A DNA stretch of 64,000 nucleotides from Sphaerolaimus hirsutus (lineage: Eukaryota; Nematoda; Chromadorea; Monhysterida; Sphaerolaimidae). The stretch lies in NCBI GenBank assembly GCA_964036195.1, contig OZ038450.1, positions 13,642,701 to 13,706,700 of the forward strand. Direction: 5' to 3'. The notes beneath the pieces were generated by a model. It was not told the origin of the DNA. It searched no databases and saw only the letters and a program-made list of their open reading frames with translations. A program made the translations under genes and the position numbers. This document shows, one piece after another, positions 22,024 to 32,049 of the stretch. Each line of letters starts with the position of its first letter. Position 1 is the stretch's first letter.

Positions 22024-24913
22024 ATGTCCGGCGTGCGTCGGTCGCGCTCGTTCACGCGGGCGGCGGAAAACGTCCGCCAGTCGTGCTACAAGATCCAGCG
22101 CAAGGTGCGCACCAACTCCGTGTCCACCGAGAGCCAGTTCGTCGACCACGTGAACAGGACGTTCGCGCCCGCCAGGCAGTTCGCCCGGTCGGCGAGCATG
22201 AGGAACGTCAGGGTCGGTTGCGGCTGGTTTAGGTGCTGATGATTGAGGGTTGTGGGCAGAGGTATTCCAGATTTTGACCCTCTGGTGGTTGGATGGATAG
22301 CAAATTGCTATACCGGGGGATCTATTTATAGGTGAAAAATTCGGGCGGGTGGGAAGGGGTTGCGGGGGTATTCAATATATAGCCTTTTTCAAGGTGTAGA
22401 ATGGTATAATGTAGAAAGGGTAGAAAAATAGATGAAAAAAGCTAAAAAATAAGTATATAAGCCAAAAATAGCTGAAAATAGGCAATAAGGCACTAGTGAT
22501 TTAAAGGTGAAAATTTATAAATAAAGCTACGCCAATTTGCGATTTTTAGCCTGGCGTGGCGGGGGGGGGGGGGGTCTGGCGCTGGAAGAATCCGGCAGTA
22601 ATTATTTTGTATAATTTCGTATAACATCTGACAGGCTGGATCAATCATGATTTGATCAGCCCATAACTTAGGAAAAACATCAAACCTCACACATTTCAGA
22701 ATCATGAACAATAGATCATACCCCTGTCATCAAAGGCTGTCGCAGAAATTTGTTCTATGTGTAGTACAGTTGATTGAACTTACTACAAAATTAGTTCAAT
22801 CAACTTCTACATATGGAGCCTCGTAAACGCGGCTGCATGAACAAATTTCCGTAACAATATGTGACAAGAAAAATATGATCTAGTATGCATGATTTTGAAA
22901 TGTATGACATTTGATGCTTTTCCTAGGTTATGAGGCTGATCGAATCATTATTGCAAATCAAGCCGTCACACTGCACACATATCAAACATTTCATACTCAT
23001 CCCAAAAAATGGTTGAAAAATCAAAGCCTTGATCATCACCTGGCCATTGCCTGTTAACACCGCCTAAATACCTTTAAAACGGTATCATAAGATTGACCTA
23101 TCCATAATCCTCACTGCCCTGAACCCCCCCCCCCCCCCCCAGGATGAAATAGATGAGCGTGAACGAGAGATAATGCACGACAAAGCCTACGGCGAGTTGG
23201 ACCAGCGCAGGGGCATTGAGACTGTCAGGTGGGTGTACAAAAAAAACGACAAGTGCCAATAAGTTGGACAAGTGCCAAGAAGTTTACATGGCCTAAATTA
23301 ATGAGGGCAGGACTTTTGGTAAACCATTGAATTTCCCTGCAATATCTAACAATAACATTGAAGAAGTCAAGCGGCCATGTAAACTGATAGGCAACACCGG
23401 TAAATAAATATGTAGGTAACACCGAGGGACGACAAAAAAGATTTTAAAGTGATTTTTATCGATGATTTATTTATGTGTATGCTAAGCGATAGTATCTCCA
23501 TCTTATGGTAAAAATGTGCAATATTTTTACGTGACACCTTGATAGTTGGTAACGAAAGTTGCGTTTTTCCTGAGTTTTTCAGGAAGATAGGGGGCTGCGG
23601 TAACCCCCCCCCCCCACCCGCTGGATAAGTCCTCGCATGGTTAGTGCTAAATAAGGTTACTGTATTACCTCGAAAAAAACCCAGGGGGTTTATTATTTCA
23701 CCAGCAAATGTTCAGGGGTGTTACTTTGAAGGGGGGCTTTTTCGAGGGGGTCTATTATTTCGTCAGAAATTTTGAAAAATCAAACAATTACATAGATGTA
23801 TTAGATATGTTTATAGACGTATATAACTGTATGGTAATTTGTATGTGAAATTGCACGCTCCCGCGCAATAAAATAGCGAAATACCTAATGGATAAGAACC
23901 GAAGGTTTTGTGTGGTTTAAAAAACATTTTAGATGGTTGCGTTTTTAAAACGTTTTAAAAACCTCAACAACCAGTGCAGTGACCATCCCTAGTAACAACA
24001 TAAATTTCCATTCGACGATGCAACGCAGACGGCGCTTTTGGCCGCACATGTACACGGCGACCGAGCCGCTGCAAGAGCGCGAGACCTACCAGTCGCACCT
24101 GTCTAGGTCCTACTTCACCCCGCCCTCCTTGGAGTGGCGCTATCACAAGGCAGACCCGTTTTATTACAAGGTTAGCGCATATGTTTGAGGGGGGTTTTTT
24201 TTGGGGGGGGGGGGATTGGGGGTTGACAGTAATATAAGATATTAATATACTCGGCGGACTGCAAAGTATGCGTAGAATCCTACCTTAATTCAATGAATAA
24301 AATCTTGTGATAAATTTCGTAATTAATTATTCAATAGTAAAAACTAAATATTATGATGAAAAAACTGTATAATTTTGGTTCATTATTTAGATGGGTTCTG
24401 GCAGGTTTCCATACTATCCGCCCAGTGTGATGTCCACACTGTATCTGCAAAACATTTTGTGGGGCATCTACAATTGCGTTTCAAAATAAATCCAAAATAA
24501 CGGGAAGCGTGTGAAGACGATCTCAAGTACATTATAAAGTATTGGGTTTCAAGGGGGTGCTAACTGGAAAACATCAACATTATACACCCCCTAAAACATC
24601 CCTACAGGTACAAACGTTCGCCAGAGACATGTCTACGCCCTACATGCACCCGCCCCGCTCCTGGGTCGTCCAGCCCTACAACTACTGGCACTCGGACCAC
24701 ATCCACAGTGGATGGTACCCCTGGTTAGTTGTGCGTTTGCGCTCTTTTTGTCAACTTTTTTAGCGTCAAGAGCAAATTGACAAAATTGACAAAATCGCGT
24801 GCAGGTCATGGCCGTGGCGACACGAAAGGTACATGCACTGCTTAGGCGGTCTGCACCGGCACCTGGACCCCAAGCTGAGCAGCCATTCCTACCAATGGTG
24901 TATGAGCCACTGA
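22024..24913 (+). CDS. Trp/Tyr/His-rich small protein, 213 aa (tandem family member 1)
   Basis: Five exons: 22024-22212, 23143-23228, 24029-24170, 24608-24723, 24805-24913, all phase-consistent, ending in TGA. The N-terminus is basic (MSGVRRSRSFTRAAENV), exon 2 is charged and helical (DEIDEREREIMHDKAYGELD), and exons 3-5 are rich in W, Y and H: RRRFWPHMYTATEPLQ, SPPSLEWRYH-like PPSLEWRYHKADPFYYK, and YNYWHSDHIHSGWYPW. There is no signal peptide, membrane segment or known domain I recognise. The YNxWHxDHxHSxWYP motif recurs in the gene at 29246, and FWP...EP recurs at 31878. Short W/Y-rich arthropod thick-filament proteins (flightin, myofilin) could be compared, but I saw no firm match. Confidence 0.75.
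24246..24432. mobile_element. TATACTC-family MITE in an intron of the 22024 gene
   Basis: The left end TATACTCGGCGGACTGC is intact, the body matches the copy at 13126 (AATGAATAAAATCTTGTGAT), and the right end is degraded to CCGCCCAGTGTGATGTCC. Confidence 0.6.
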
Positions 24914-25462
24914 GCGGACCCCCGCGTGACCCCAGTCCCGAAGCAAACCCACCCCCCTCTCAGCTAGCCCACGATGGTGGCCTGGGTTCGATTCCGCAAT
25001 CTGACAAGTGACAACAAGTTTCGTAAGTAGAAATGAGGAAAAATGCCAAATTGCATGTCGATTTTCATCCGCGGCGAGATGAAATTTTGGTTGGCACTTG
25101 AAATGAAATTTGTAACTTTTCTTGATAGTCGTGTTTTGTCACTTGACACGGTGCGGAGATGGACCCAAACCACCGGCTGATTTTTAGACCCCGCGATGTC
25201 AATTCAAAAAGTGAAAGTCAACTGGAACCAATATCCTGCATTAATTGGTGAATGGTATAGTTGACAGACTTGCCGCTTTAGTTGACGGAATAACATGATG
25301 TCGCAGAGTATAAAAACAGTCTTTTGTGTGTATGACAGTAGAAAATTGTCCGGTTCTGCTTCTGCATTTTTTAGATTCAGATATTTATGACACTGTGTCT
25401 AGAATTATATACATAGACATTCATCGAGTGCAGTTTTGCCCCATTTGTGCAGTGCGTTATTT

Positions 25463-25690
25463 TTAGTGATGGAATGGCGCCATGGCGCTGGCGCCATTTG
25501 AGGGCGCCAAAGGGCGCCGCGCCATGGCGCCATTGGCGCTTGGCGCCCTTTTTCTGTGGCGCCCTTGGCGCCTGGCGCCCACATTCTGAAAGGCGCCATG
25601 GCGCCCTTGGCGCTTGGCGCCCTTTTTCCGTGGCGCCCTTGGCGCCTGGCGCCCTGCTTAATAAGGGCGCCAAAAAGGCGCCAGCAGGGT
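25463..25690. repeat. GGCGCCATGGCGCC palindrome cluster
   Basis: Many overlapping copies of the self-complementary words GGCGCC, ATGGCGCCAT and CAGGCGCC, with spacers such as CCCTTTTTCTGTGG. It starts right after GTGATGGAA. All six frames are open across it because of the composition, so the overlapping open frames are not genes. Confidence 0.85.
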
Positions 25691-26124
25691 TTCACGCTGA
25701 GTGCTGTGTAAACGAAAAAAATATGAAAAACGCATCCGTGGATGATCTAAATTCGCCAGAAAAATGGACGAAGTGGTGTGAGTGGGTGGAAATCTTTCGT
25801 CCAACGGTTCATCAGATCTGTCTGACGGATCAGAAGACAAAAATGATGGACCGTCTAACTTGCAAAATCATAAATAAATGGATTTAAATCGTAGCAATTA
25901 GGAAACATTGTTTGGAAAGGTCTATTTGTAATGAACGGATTGTTGTCAAATGACAATTACCATTGCGTTTGAATTCGTCATGTGGATTTTATTCAAAAAA
26001 TTTTGTTGCTAGCCTTGTTTTTGTTCATTACATCCTGGAGAACGCAAATTAAGAAGTGAATGCGCGTACAATGGTGCTGTAGAAACATTTTTAGCACACG
26101 CATGGTGTTTTAGGCACTTTTTTA

Positions 26125-26368
26125 TCCTGGCGCCCTTGGCGCCTGGCGCCCTATTTTCCAAATGGCGCCATGGCGCCCTTGGCGCTTGGCGCCCTCTTTC
26201 CGTGGCGCCCCTGGCGCCTGGCGCCCACTTTCTGAATGGCGCCATGGCGCCCTTGGCGCCTGGCGCCCTTTTTCTGTGGCGCCCTTGGCGCTTGGCGCCC
26301 ACTTTCCGAATGGCGCCATGGCGCCCTTGGCGCCTGGCGCCATTTTTTCTGGCGCTTTTCCATCACTA
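26125..26368. repeat. GGCGCCATGGCGCC palindrome cluster
   Basis: At least three tandem units of roughly 60-70 bp built from GGCGCCATGGCGCCCTTGGC and GCCCACTTTCTGAAT, ending GGCGCTTTTCCATCACTAGT. Open frames on both strands are composition artefacts. Confidence 0.85.
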
Positions 26369-27814
26369 GTTATTTTTAATTCGCATACTTGAAATAGGAA
26401 TTTGTCATTTCATTTCAGTTTGTTTTATTTCATCGCATTTTGCATGTATTCATTTTTTCTTTACAAATACTCAAACAATTTGTATGATAATTTCATGAAA
26501 ATGAAACTGCCAGTTGGGTGGAGACAGGGAACTGTCGCAATAAAATGAAACTTAATTGTTGTAACAATCGTCATTCGGGAACACCGACGCCACGTGAAAC
26601 AAATTATAATTAGCCACTTGAGTGCCTTAAAAAAAGTTGAAACAAGTGCCAAGAACAAATCGTCTCCAATGACATTTACCAAACTACTTAGTATTTTAAT
26701 GTGTCTCTCTGCATATTATTTACTTCAACCGCCGAAATCCGTGAAAGTGCTTTTCTGTGTGTAGCACAGAACAGCTGACTTTCGCTCAAGAGTTGATTTT
26801 TTTGTCAAATTGAAAACCAAACTTTGGTGTTGGTATTTATTCAGTACATTACAATTTATTTACGTACCTACTCTACCTTTGAGCGCACTTTATACTGCAT
26901 TGTGAAAGAAATTGTGTCCGTTGTTTTGACCCAGTGTTTAGCCGCTTTTTCGGGTGATGTTGATATTAAAAATTGTCGTTTTTTGTTATTATGAAAATTG
27001 TCGCCGTGAGATTTGAGCTACCATTTCATTGTAAAAAATAATAATAAACCGGAAAAAACATATTAATTTGTAGCCAGCCAGCCAGAAATAAGTTAATAAC
27101 AGAATCGCGCACATACAGCAACCATTCATATTTACTTATCAGTAATAACCATATTAAATCAACTTACGATTTTTTCTCCGCAATTTTTTTCATTTCGAGT
27201 TCCGCCATACACATTATTAAACGCATCAAAAGCAAATATAATACCCATAAATAACACAAAAAACACAACAAAGTCTTACAGACGTTTTGTGCGATAAAAG
27301 CCCATCAAGTAAATCACGACATCAAATTGCACTTTCTCGATCGGTAGCAAATGCTTCCATCTTCACTTCTAAGCTGATTAGAGTGAAAATTACTTTTTCT
27401 ATTCTGTGACTCCACAGTAATTATAGTTATGGTCACATGAGCACGGTAAATAGTGCAACAGGTGAAAAAATCTGATATAACACCAACTTTTATATAACAA
27501 AAGTTATTTGAATCCCTAGTCAATTATGACAAAAACAGCACTTGCTACTGACATAAACTGGACAGACAGATCGCCTTACAATCAATGATACCATATTTTG
27601 ATGAATAAGGTCACATGAAAAAATTCACCAAATTCACTCAGAGAAGTAGCAATTTGATAAAAATAATGAAATAAAAAATTCTGTTTGTTCTTTTATTCAG
27701 ATGGGATATGGTAGATTTCATTGTAAGGTGTAATGTCGCTGAAGTATACACACTGACAAACATACACAGACAGGGCAAGGTACGGAGCGCTACCCCCTTT
27801 TCTAGAGTTGATTT

Positions 27815-28269
27815 GCAGAGTTGATATTAGGTATTTACGTTTACTCTGAAATACCGTAAAACTGTGTACTGAGTCAATACCCATGGTTACAATACTTCAA
27901 TTGTACCAGTACCTATCTTTACGAGAATTGTTTCACGAGTACTGAGTATTGAAGCTTACAAAAAGCAAAAAAGTGACAATATATGCCTCCATTTACATGT
28001 AACTATTTATTTATGTTCGTCTTTCGTAAAATGCGAGCATAGAGAAAACCCGTAAATACATACGTTCCAAAAGAATAGATTCCCATGTACCCAAAAATAA
28101 TCGATTTAACACTCCCGTGACGAAAATACGCGATTTACTTTAAAATACTGAAAAATACATCAAAAATACTTTTACGCAATTTTACCCAGGTATTTTTGAG
28201 CATGGGTAAAAATGAAAGTATTTACCAGTACGTGTACTTTTGAAAAAGTTCTGTACTTATAACAACTCA
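27815..28269. mobile_element. GCAGAGTTGAT hAT-like element with 8-bp target duplication
   Basis: Identical GTTGATTT lies at 27807-27814 and 28270-28277. The ends GCAGAGTTGAT and TTATAACAACTCA resemble those of the 17305 element, and the interior has the same TATTTACGTTTACTCTGAAA-type sequence. Pieces of this family also lie near 2230-2420 and 57370-57520. Confidence 0.8.
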
Positions 28270-29245
28270 GTTGATTTGAAGAATTTTCAGTTTCAGACCA
28301 ACAGGGTCATAAAAATAAATGCATTCATATTAAGCCAAATAAAAACTTAATTACATTGAGGTTGCCTTAGGGAGTCGGTCACAGATGTTTGAATTTTTTG
28401 GCACAAATGTCTCACACTGAAACTAATTCATCCATTCCGGATTTAAATATAGGTATACAGCGACATTGCGTTTCCGCGAAAAAAAAACGTTTCCAAAAGT
28501 TAACAGCAAGTTGGCAGCCGAAATTTTTTCCAGGAAAAAAAAATGGGCTTGCGGCAAGTGCCGCAGCCACTGTGACTTGTGAGTAGCTGATATTTGAGAA
28601 CAATTTTTGGTGTGCATTTGAGGGACGTGTGCAGTGCAGTGCATTGGACAGCATAGCACAGCACTCACAAAGTATATGTACACATGTATGTTATATGTAT
28701 GTTATGTACACCGTGTGTATCCAAAATTTGGAGTGACTGAGGAAGACCCAGACATATACTTGGTGTCTGAGCAGTCGGATGTGAGCAAATACAAAACTTT
28801 TTTTCATGGTTGCGCGCACATTGTTTTTCTGTGCTTTGAAAGTTGTGACGGCAGAGCTTTTGCATGGTAGCAGGAAAGCGATTCAAATCACCAGCCACTA
28901 CACTTCAAATATTCAATACTTTTCTTTTTATGTGGAATCTAGATCAGCATGCAAACTCAAGCCAAGTTGACATCCGAAACTCCCAAAGATTATAAATCTG
29001 TTTTAAAATAGGTACATAGAGTGTACTATAATGAATAGTCCGTCAACTTATTTGACATGGATAAAAATTATTCATTCAAACGTGTTTTGGAAATTTCGGC
29101 AGTGTAGTAGTGTGGATACCGGCAAAATTGCTTGAAACAGACGCCCCGCCCCCAACTCAGACATAACAATAAAGTCATCCATCCATCCAACAACACTCTA
29201 AATTCGACTTCTAAATCTAAACTAAACCACAAAAAAATCTAAAAA

Positions 29246-30489
29246 ATGTCTATTCGCCGTCGCTACGTGACGACAACCTACAGCCGGTCCACGACGGGCA
29301 GCAATAGCAGCCTGGTCGCGGGCGACGTGATGCAGCAGAACTATAAAAATGCAGTCAGGCACAGTTTTGCACTGGCCAAGGAGGCCAGTCAAAAACATGT
29401 GGGCCAGTTTAGGGTGCGTTTGGAGGTTTTATGAGGTTTGGAGGGTTTTTTGGTGGGAGGTTTTGTGATTGAAGAGATAATCGTGATTTATTCTTCATTT
29501 TAGAGAAGTTACGCTCAGCTGACGCCGAAATACCAGCGCGCCGCGACAGCGACACACCTGAATGAGTTAGTCGCAATGAAATTTTTTTTAACATCGTTAA
29601 TTATTTTTCTGTTTGGTTGCCCTCTGTTCATGATTTGATTTGCTTTAATTTGATTGACGTCATTTTTTATAAACCTTGATTTATGTACTCAAATGCTCTG
29701 TCAAACGGCAAAGTTTCCATTTCTAACTCGCTATCTATTGAGTAAATACTAGTGATGTAAAAGCGCCATGGCGCTTGGCGCTATTTTGCTGTTGCGCCAT
29801 TGGCGCTTGGCGCAATGCCCATGAAAAGCGCCATGGCGCTTTTGGCGCTATTTCTGACTGACACCAGGATTAAAATGCCTGGCGGTGACGCTTGGCGCTA
29901 GCGCCAAAGCAAAAAGCGCCATGGCGCTTGGCGTTATTTTTCTCTGGCGCCATTGGCGCTTGGCGCTGGGGGTCGGAAAAGCGCCATGGCGCTTGGCGCC
30001 AAAGTTCTGGCGCTTTTCACATCACGATTGAGTTCCCAGTAGAAACTTTTAGGACATTTGAAATTTTACTTATCCACCTGACAGTGCATTTGAAACCATT
30101 CCTGAAATTTATCGCTCAACAAAATCAATTGACACGACCAGTAAAAAAGTACACAATTATCCCAAAACATCCAAAATCACCAAAAACCCAGTCTGCCCGC
30201 CTACGCGGCCGCCTTAAACGCCGGCCCGTGCGACCAGCGCGAATACACATCAGTACTGAACCGCTTCTCCACCGTACTCCACAGCGCCTACAGCAGGCCG
30301 CCCAGACCCCACGGGGACGTGGATACCTACAACCATTGGCACTGCGATCACGTGCACTCAGAGTGGTACCCCAACCCTATTGGGGGGGCCACGGGGGTCA
30401 GAGTAGGGCAGGGCCCTAGGAGGAGGCACGATAATCCTCATAGAGAGTGCATGGGCAGGGATGTGAATATAGAATGTAGGGCGCATTAG
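29246..30489 (+). CDS. Trp/Tyr/His-rich small protein, 175 aa (tandem family member 2)
   Basis: Three exons: 29246-29413, 29504-29565, 30192-30489, phase-consistent and ending TAG. The start is MSIRRRYVTTTYSRS, basic like the gene at 22024. Exon 2 encodes RSYAQLTPKYQRAATATHLN. Exon 3 holds YSRPPRPHGDVDTYNHWHCD and HVHSEWYP, which aligns with the neighbour over about 40 residues (F-x8-SxY-x2-PPR-x7-YN-x-WH-x-DH-x-HS-x-WYP), followed by RRRHDNPHRECMG, similar to the neighbour tail. The third coding exon of the neighbour (FWP) has no clear counterpart. Exon 2/3 are separated by an intron filled with the GGCGCC repeat at 29750-30026. Confidence 0.75.
29750..30026. repeat. GGCGCC palindrome cluster in an intron
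   Basis: The border is CTAGTGATGTAAAAGCGCCA on the left and GCGCTTTTCACATCAC on the right, an inverted pair enclosing repeated AAGCGCCATGGCGCTTGGCG units. The same borders recur at 30904-31176, 53424-53590 and 54373-54596. Confidence 0.8.
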
Positions 30490-30903
30490 GGTGTGATGTG
30501 ACGCTTTGGTTTCATTTTTCGGTTTGTATTTTTTGTATATACGGTTTGTATTTATTCATGTGAATACGATTTATTTCTCAGGTTCGGAATGAATGCTTTT
30601 TATTTAGTTCACCTTGTTTCATTTTGATTGTGTGAATGAAAAATAACCACTAATATACACTGACAACCATGAGTAATTTGATATCCTTTATGATCATTGA
30701 AAAAGTACACAAGTACACAAGACACAAGATTTACAAGGAAAACGAGCTTAAGGTCCGCTAGAAATCAAGCTCGATCTGCACGACGTTCCTTTAGTGACGT
30801 CATTTCCGCAAGCATCACAGATCATTTTCTACCCTGGTGAAGGTCCTTCAGAGAGTGAACTACTACTACTAGTGAACCCCGTAATTTTAGGGTGCCCATT
30901 GGT

Positions 30904-31176
30904 TAGTGATGTAAAAATCGCCAGCACTTTGGCGCCAAGCGCCAAAAGCGCCATTGCGCTTATTCTACCCCCAGCGTCAAACGTCAATGGCGCCAGAGCA
31001 AAATACGCCCAGCATCGGCGCCAAGCGTTATGTTCCTGTCGCAGGCAAAAAAGCACCAAGCGCCAAAAGCGCCATGGAGCTTTTCCAAACCCTAACTCCA
31101 AGCGCCACGGTAAAATGGCGCAAGCGGCCATGGCGCTTTTGCCTTGGCGCTAGCGCCATGGTTCTTTTACATCACT
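30904..31176. repeat. GGCGCC palindrome cluster with TAGTGATGTAAAA/TTTTACATCACT borders
   Basis: Inverted borders TTAGTGATGTAAAA and TTCTTTTACATCACTGATG enclose degenerate GGCGCCAAGCGCC units. It lies between tandem family members 2 and 3. Confidence 0.8.
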
Positions 31177-31450
31177 GATGCCCGTCAGAAAATCAAAAGC
31201 ACCCTCAAAAATTATCACTAAACGCTGAGAAGCACCATGATGGCTGGTGAATTCAATTCCACTCGCGGAATCGAATTGCCCACCACCCACCATCAGTACA
31301 CACCCCTGCAGGAGAAAATGGACAGTAGCCCGTTCCATAACGCTCACGAGCGTGTACTCGAAGTGGCTGGAATCGAGCAGAAGTCAGAGCGACACATCGG
31401 TGCAGAGACTTTGGACAGCCAGGCACTTTGGCGCGTACAGACAGTTCAGA

Positions 31451-32049
31451 ATGCCCGCTAGATTTGCACAAAGGTCAGTGGGTTTTGGTCAGCGTTGGGA
31501 TGGAACTGGGTTCTGGGCTTCAATCCAATGAGAACGATAGGCGCTAAATATTATGGCAAGTGCATTGGATGATCGCTCTGCGACACGTGAAGCAGAAATC
31601 TGAGTAGACACAGACCAGGGACCAGTTCCACAAATTGAGAAGTGAGAAGTAAAATGGCAAATGCGAAGTGAAATGGCAAAAGCGAAGAGAAAATACTTCT
31701 TTTTTCACTCCGATTTTGCCAAATTACTTGCCATTTCACTTCACTTTTGCCATTTCACTTCGCTTTGGCCATTTTACTTAGCACTTCTCAATTTGCGAAA
31801 CTGGCACCAGTTGACACACGTGTCAACTAGTGTGGGCCGCCAAAAATACCTTTATCAACACCCTACAAATCCCACAGAGCCCCATGCGGGTCGATAGCCG
31901 ATCGAATGCCAACAATCTACCACAAATACGAATGCTACTTCTGGCCGCGCTTCGGTATTTACCATGAGCCGCCAAAACCGTCGCCGGAAAAGTTATCCCT
32001 GGTTTATAGGACAAAGCCGAGAGATTGGAGGGACTTTTTGTGGAACTAA
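31451..32049 (+). CDS. Candidate third Trp-rich small protein gene
   Basis: Last exon 31878-32049 encodes YHKYECYFWPRFGIYHEPP, then LVYRTKPRDWRDFLWN and TAA. FWP...EP followed by a W-R pair resembles the third exon of the 22024 gene (FWPHMYTATEP, LEWRYH). A good donor (AAAGGTCAGT) ends a candidate first exon at 31473; in the joining frame the only ATG is at 31451, giving a 64-residue protein. The overlapping frame from the ATG at 31237 is also open (74 codons), reads like protein (ALWRVQTVQNAR at its end) and stops at 31461, so the true 5-prime structure is unsettled. Confidence 0.45.
31636..31797. repeat. Hairpin repeat of GCAAAAGCGAAG type
   Basis: GAGAAGTGAGAAGTAAAATG on the left pairs with CATTTTACTTAGCACTTCTC on the right across about 160 bp, with internal AATGGCAAA/TTTGCCATT repeats. 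It lies in the intron of the candidate gene at 31451. Confidence 0.65.

Larger units (their letters stand above)
24914..29245. other. Intergenic region between tandem family members 1 and 2
   Basis: No credible exon. It holds two GGCGCC palindrome clusters (25463-25690 and 26125-26368), a hAT-like element (27815-28269) and mostly AT-rich unique sequence, which would include the 3-prime end of the first gene and the promoter of the next. A 60-codon open stretch after 25690 was considered and not accepted. Confidence 0.5.

Noticed and set aside
25690-25887. Possible small coding segment (ASVDDLNSPEKWTKW)
   Set aside because: Open for about 60 codons but preceded by repeat, without acceptor support or homology; kept as non-coding.
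25447-26392. Many long overlapping open frames on both strands (Ala/Pro/Arg/Trp-rich)
   Set aside because: They are the GGCGCC palindrome arrays, which lack stop codons in every frame.
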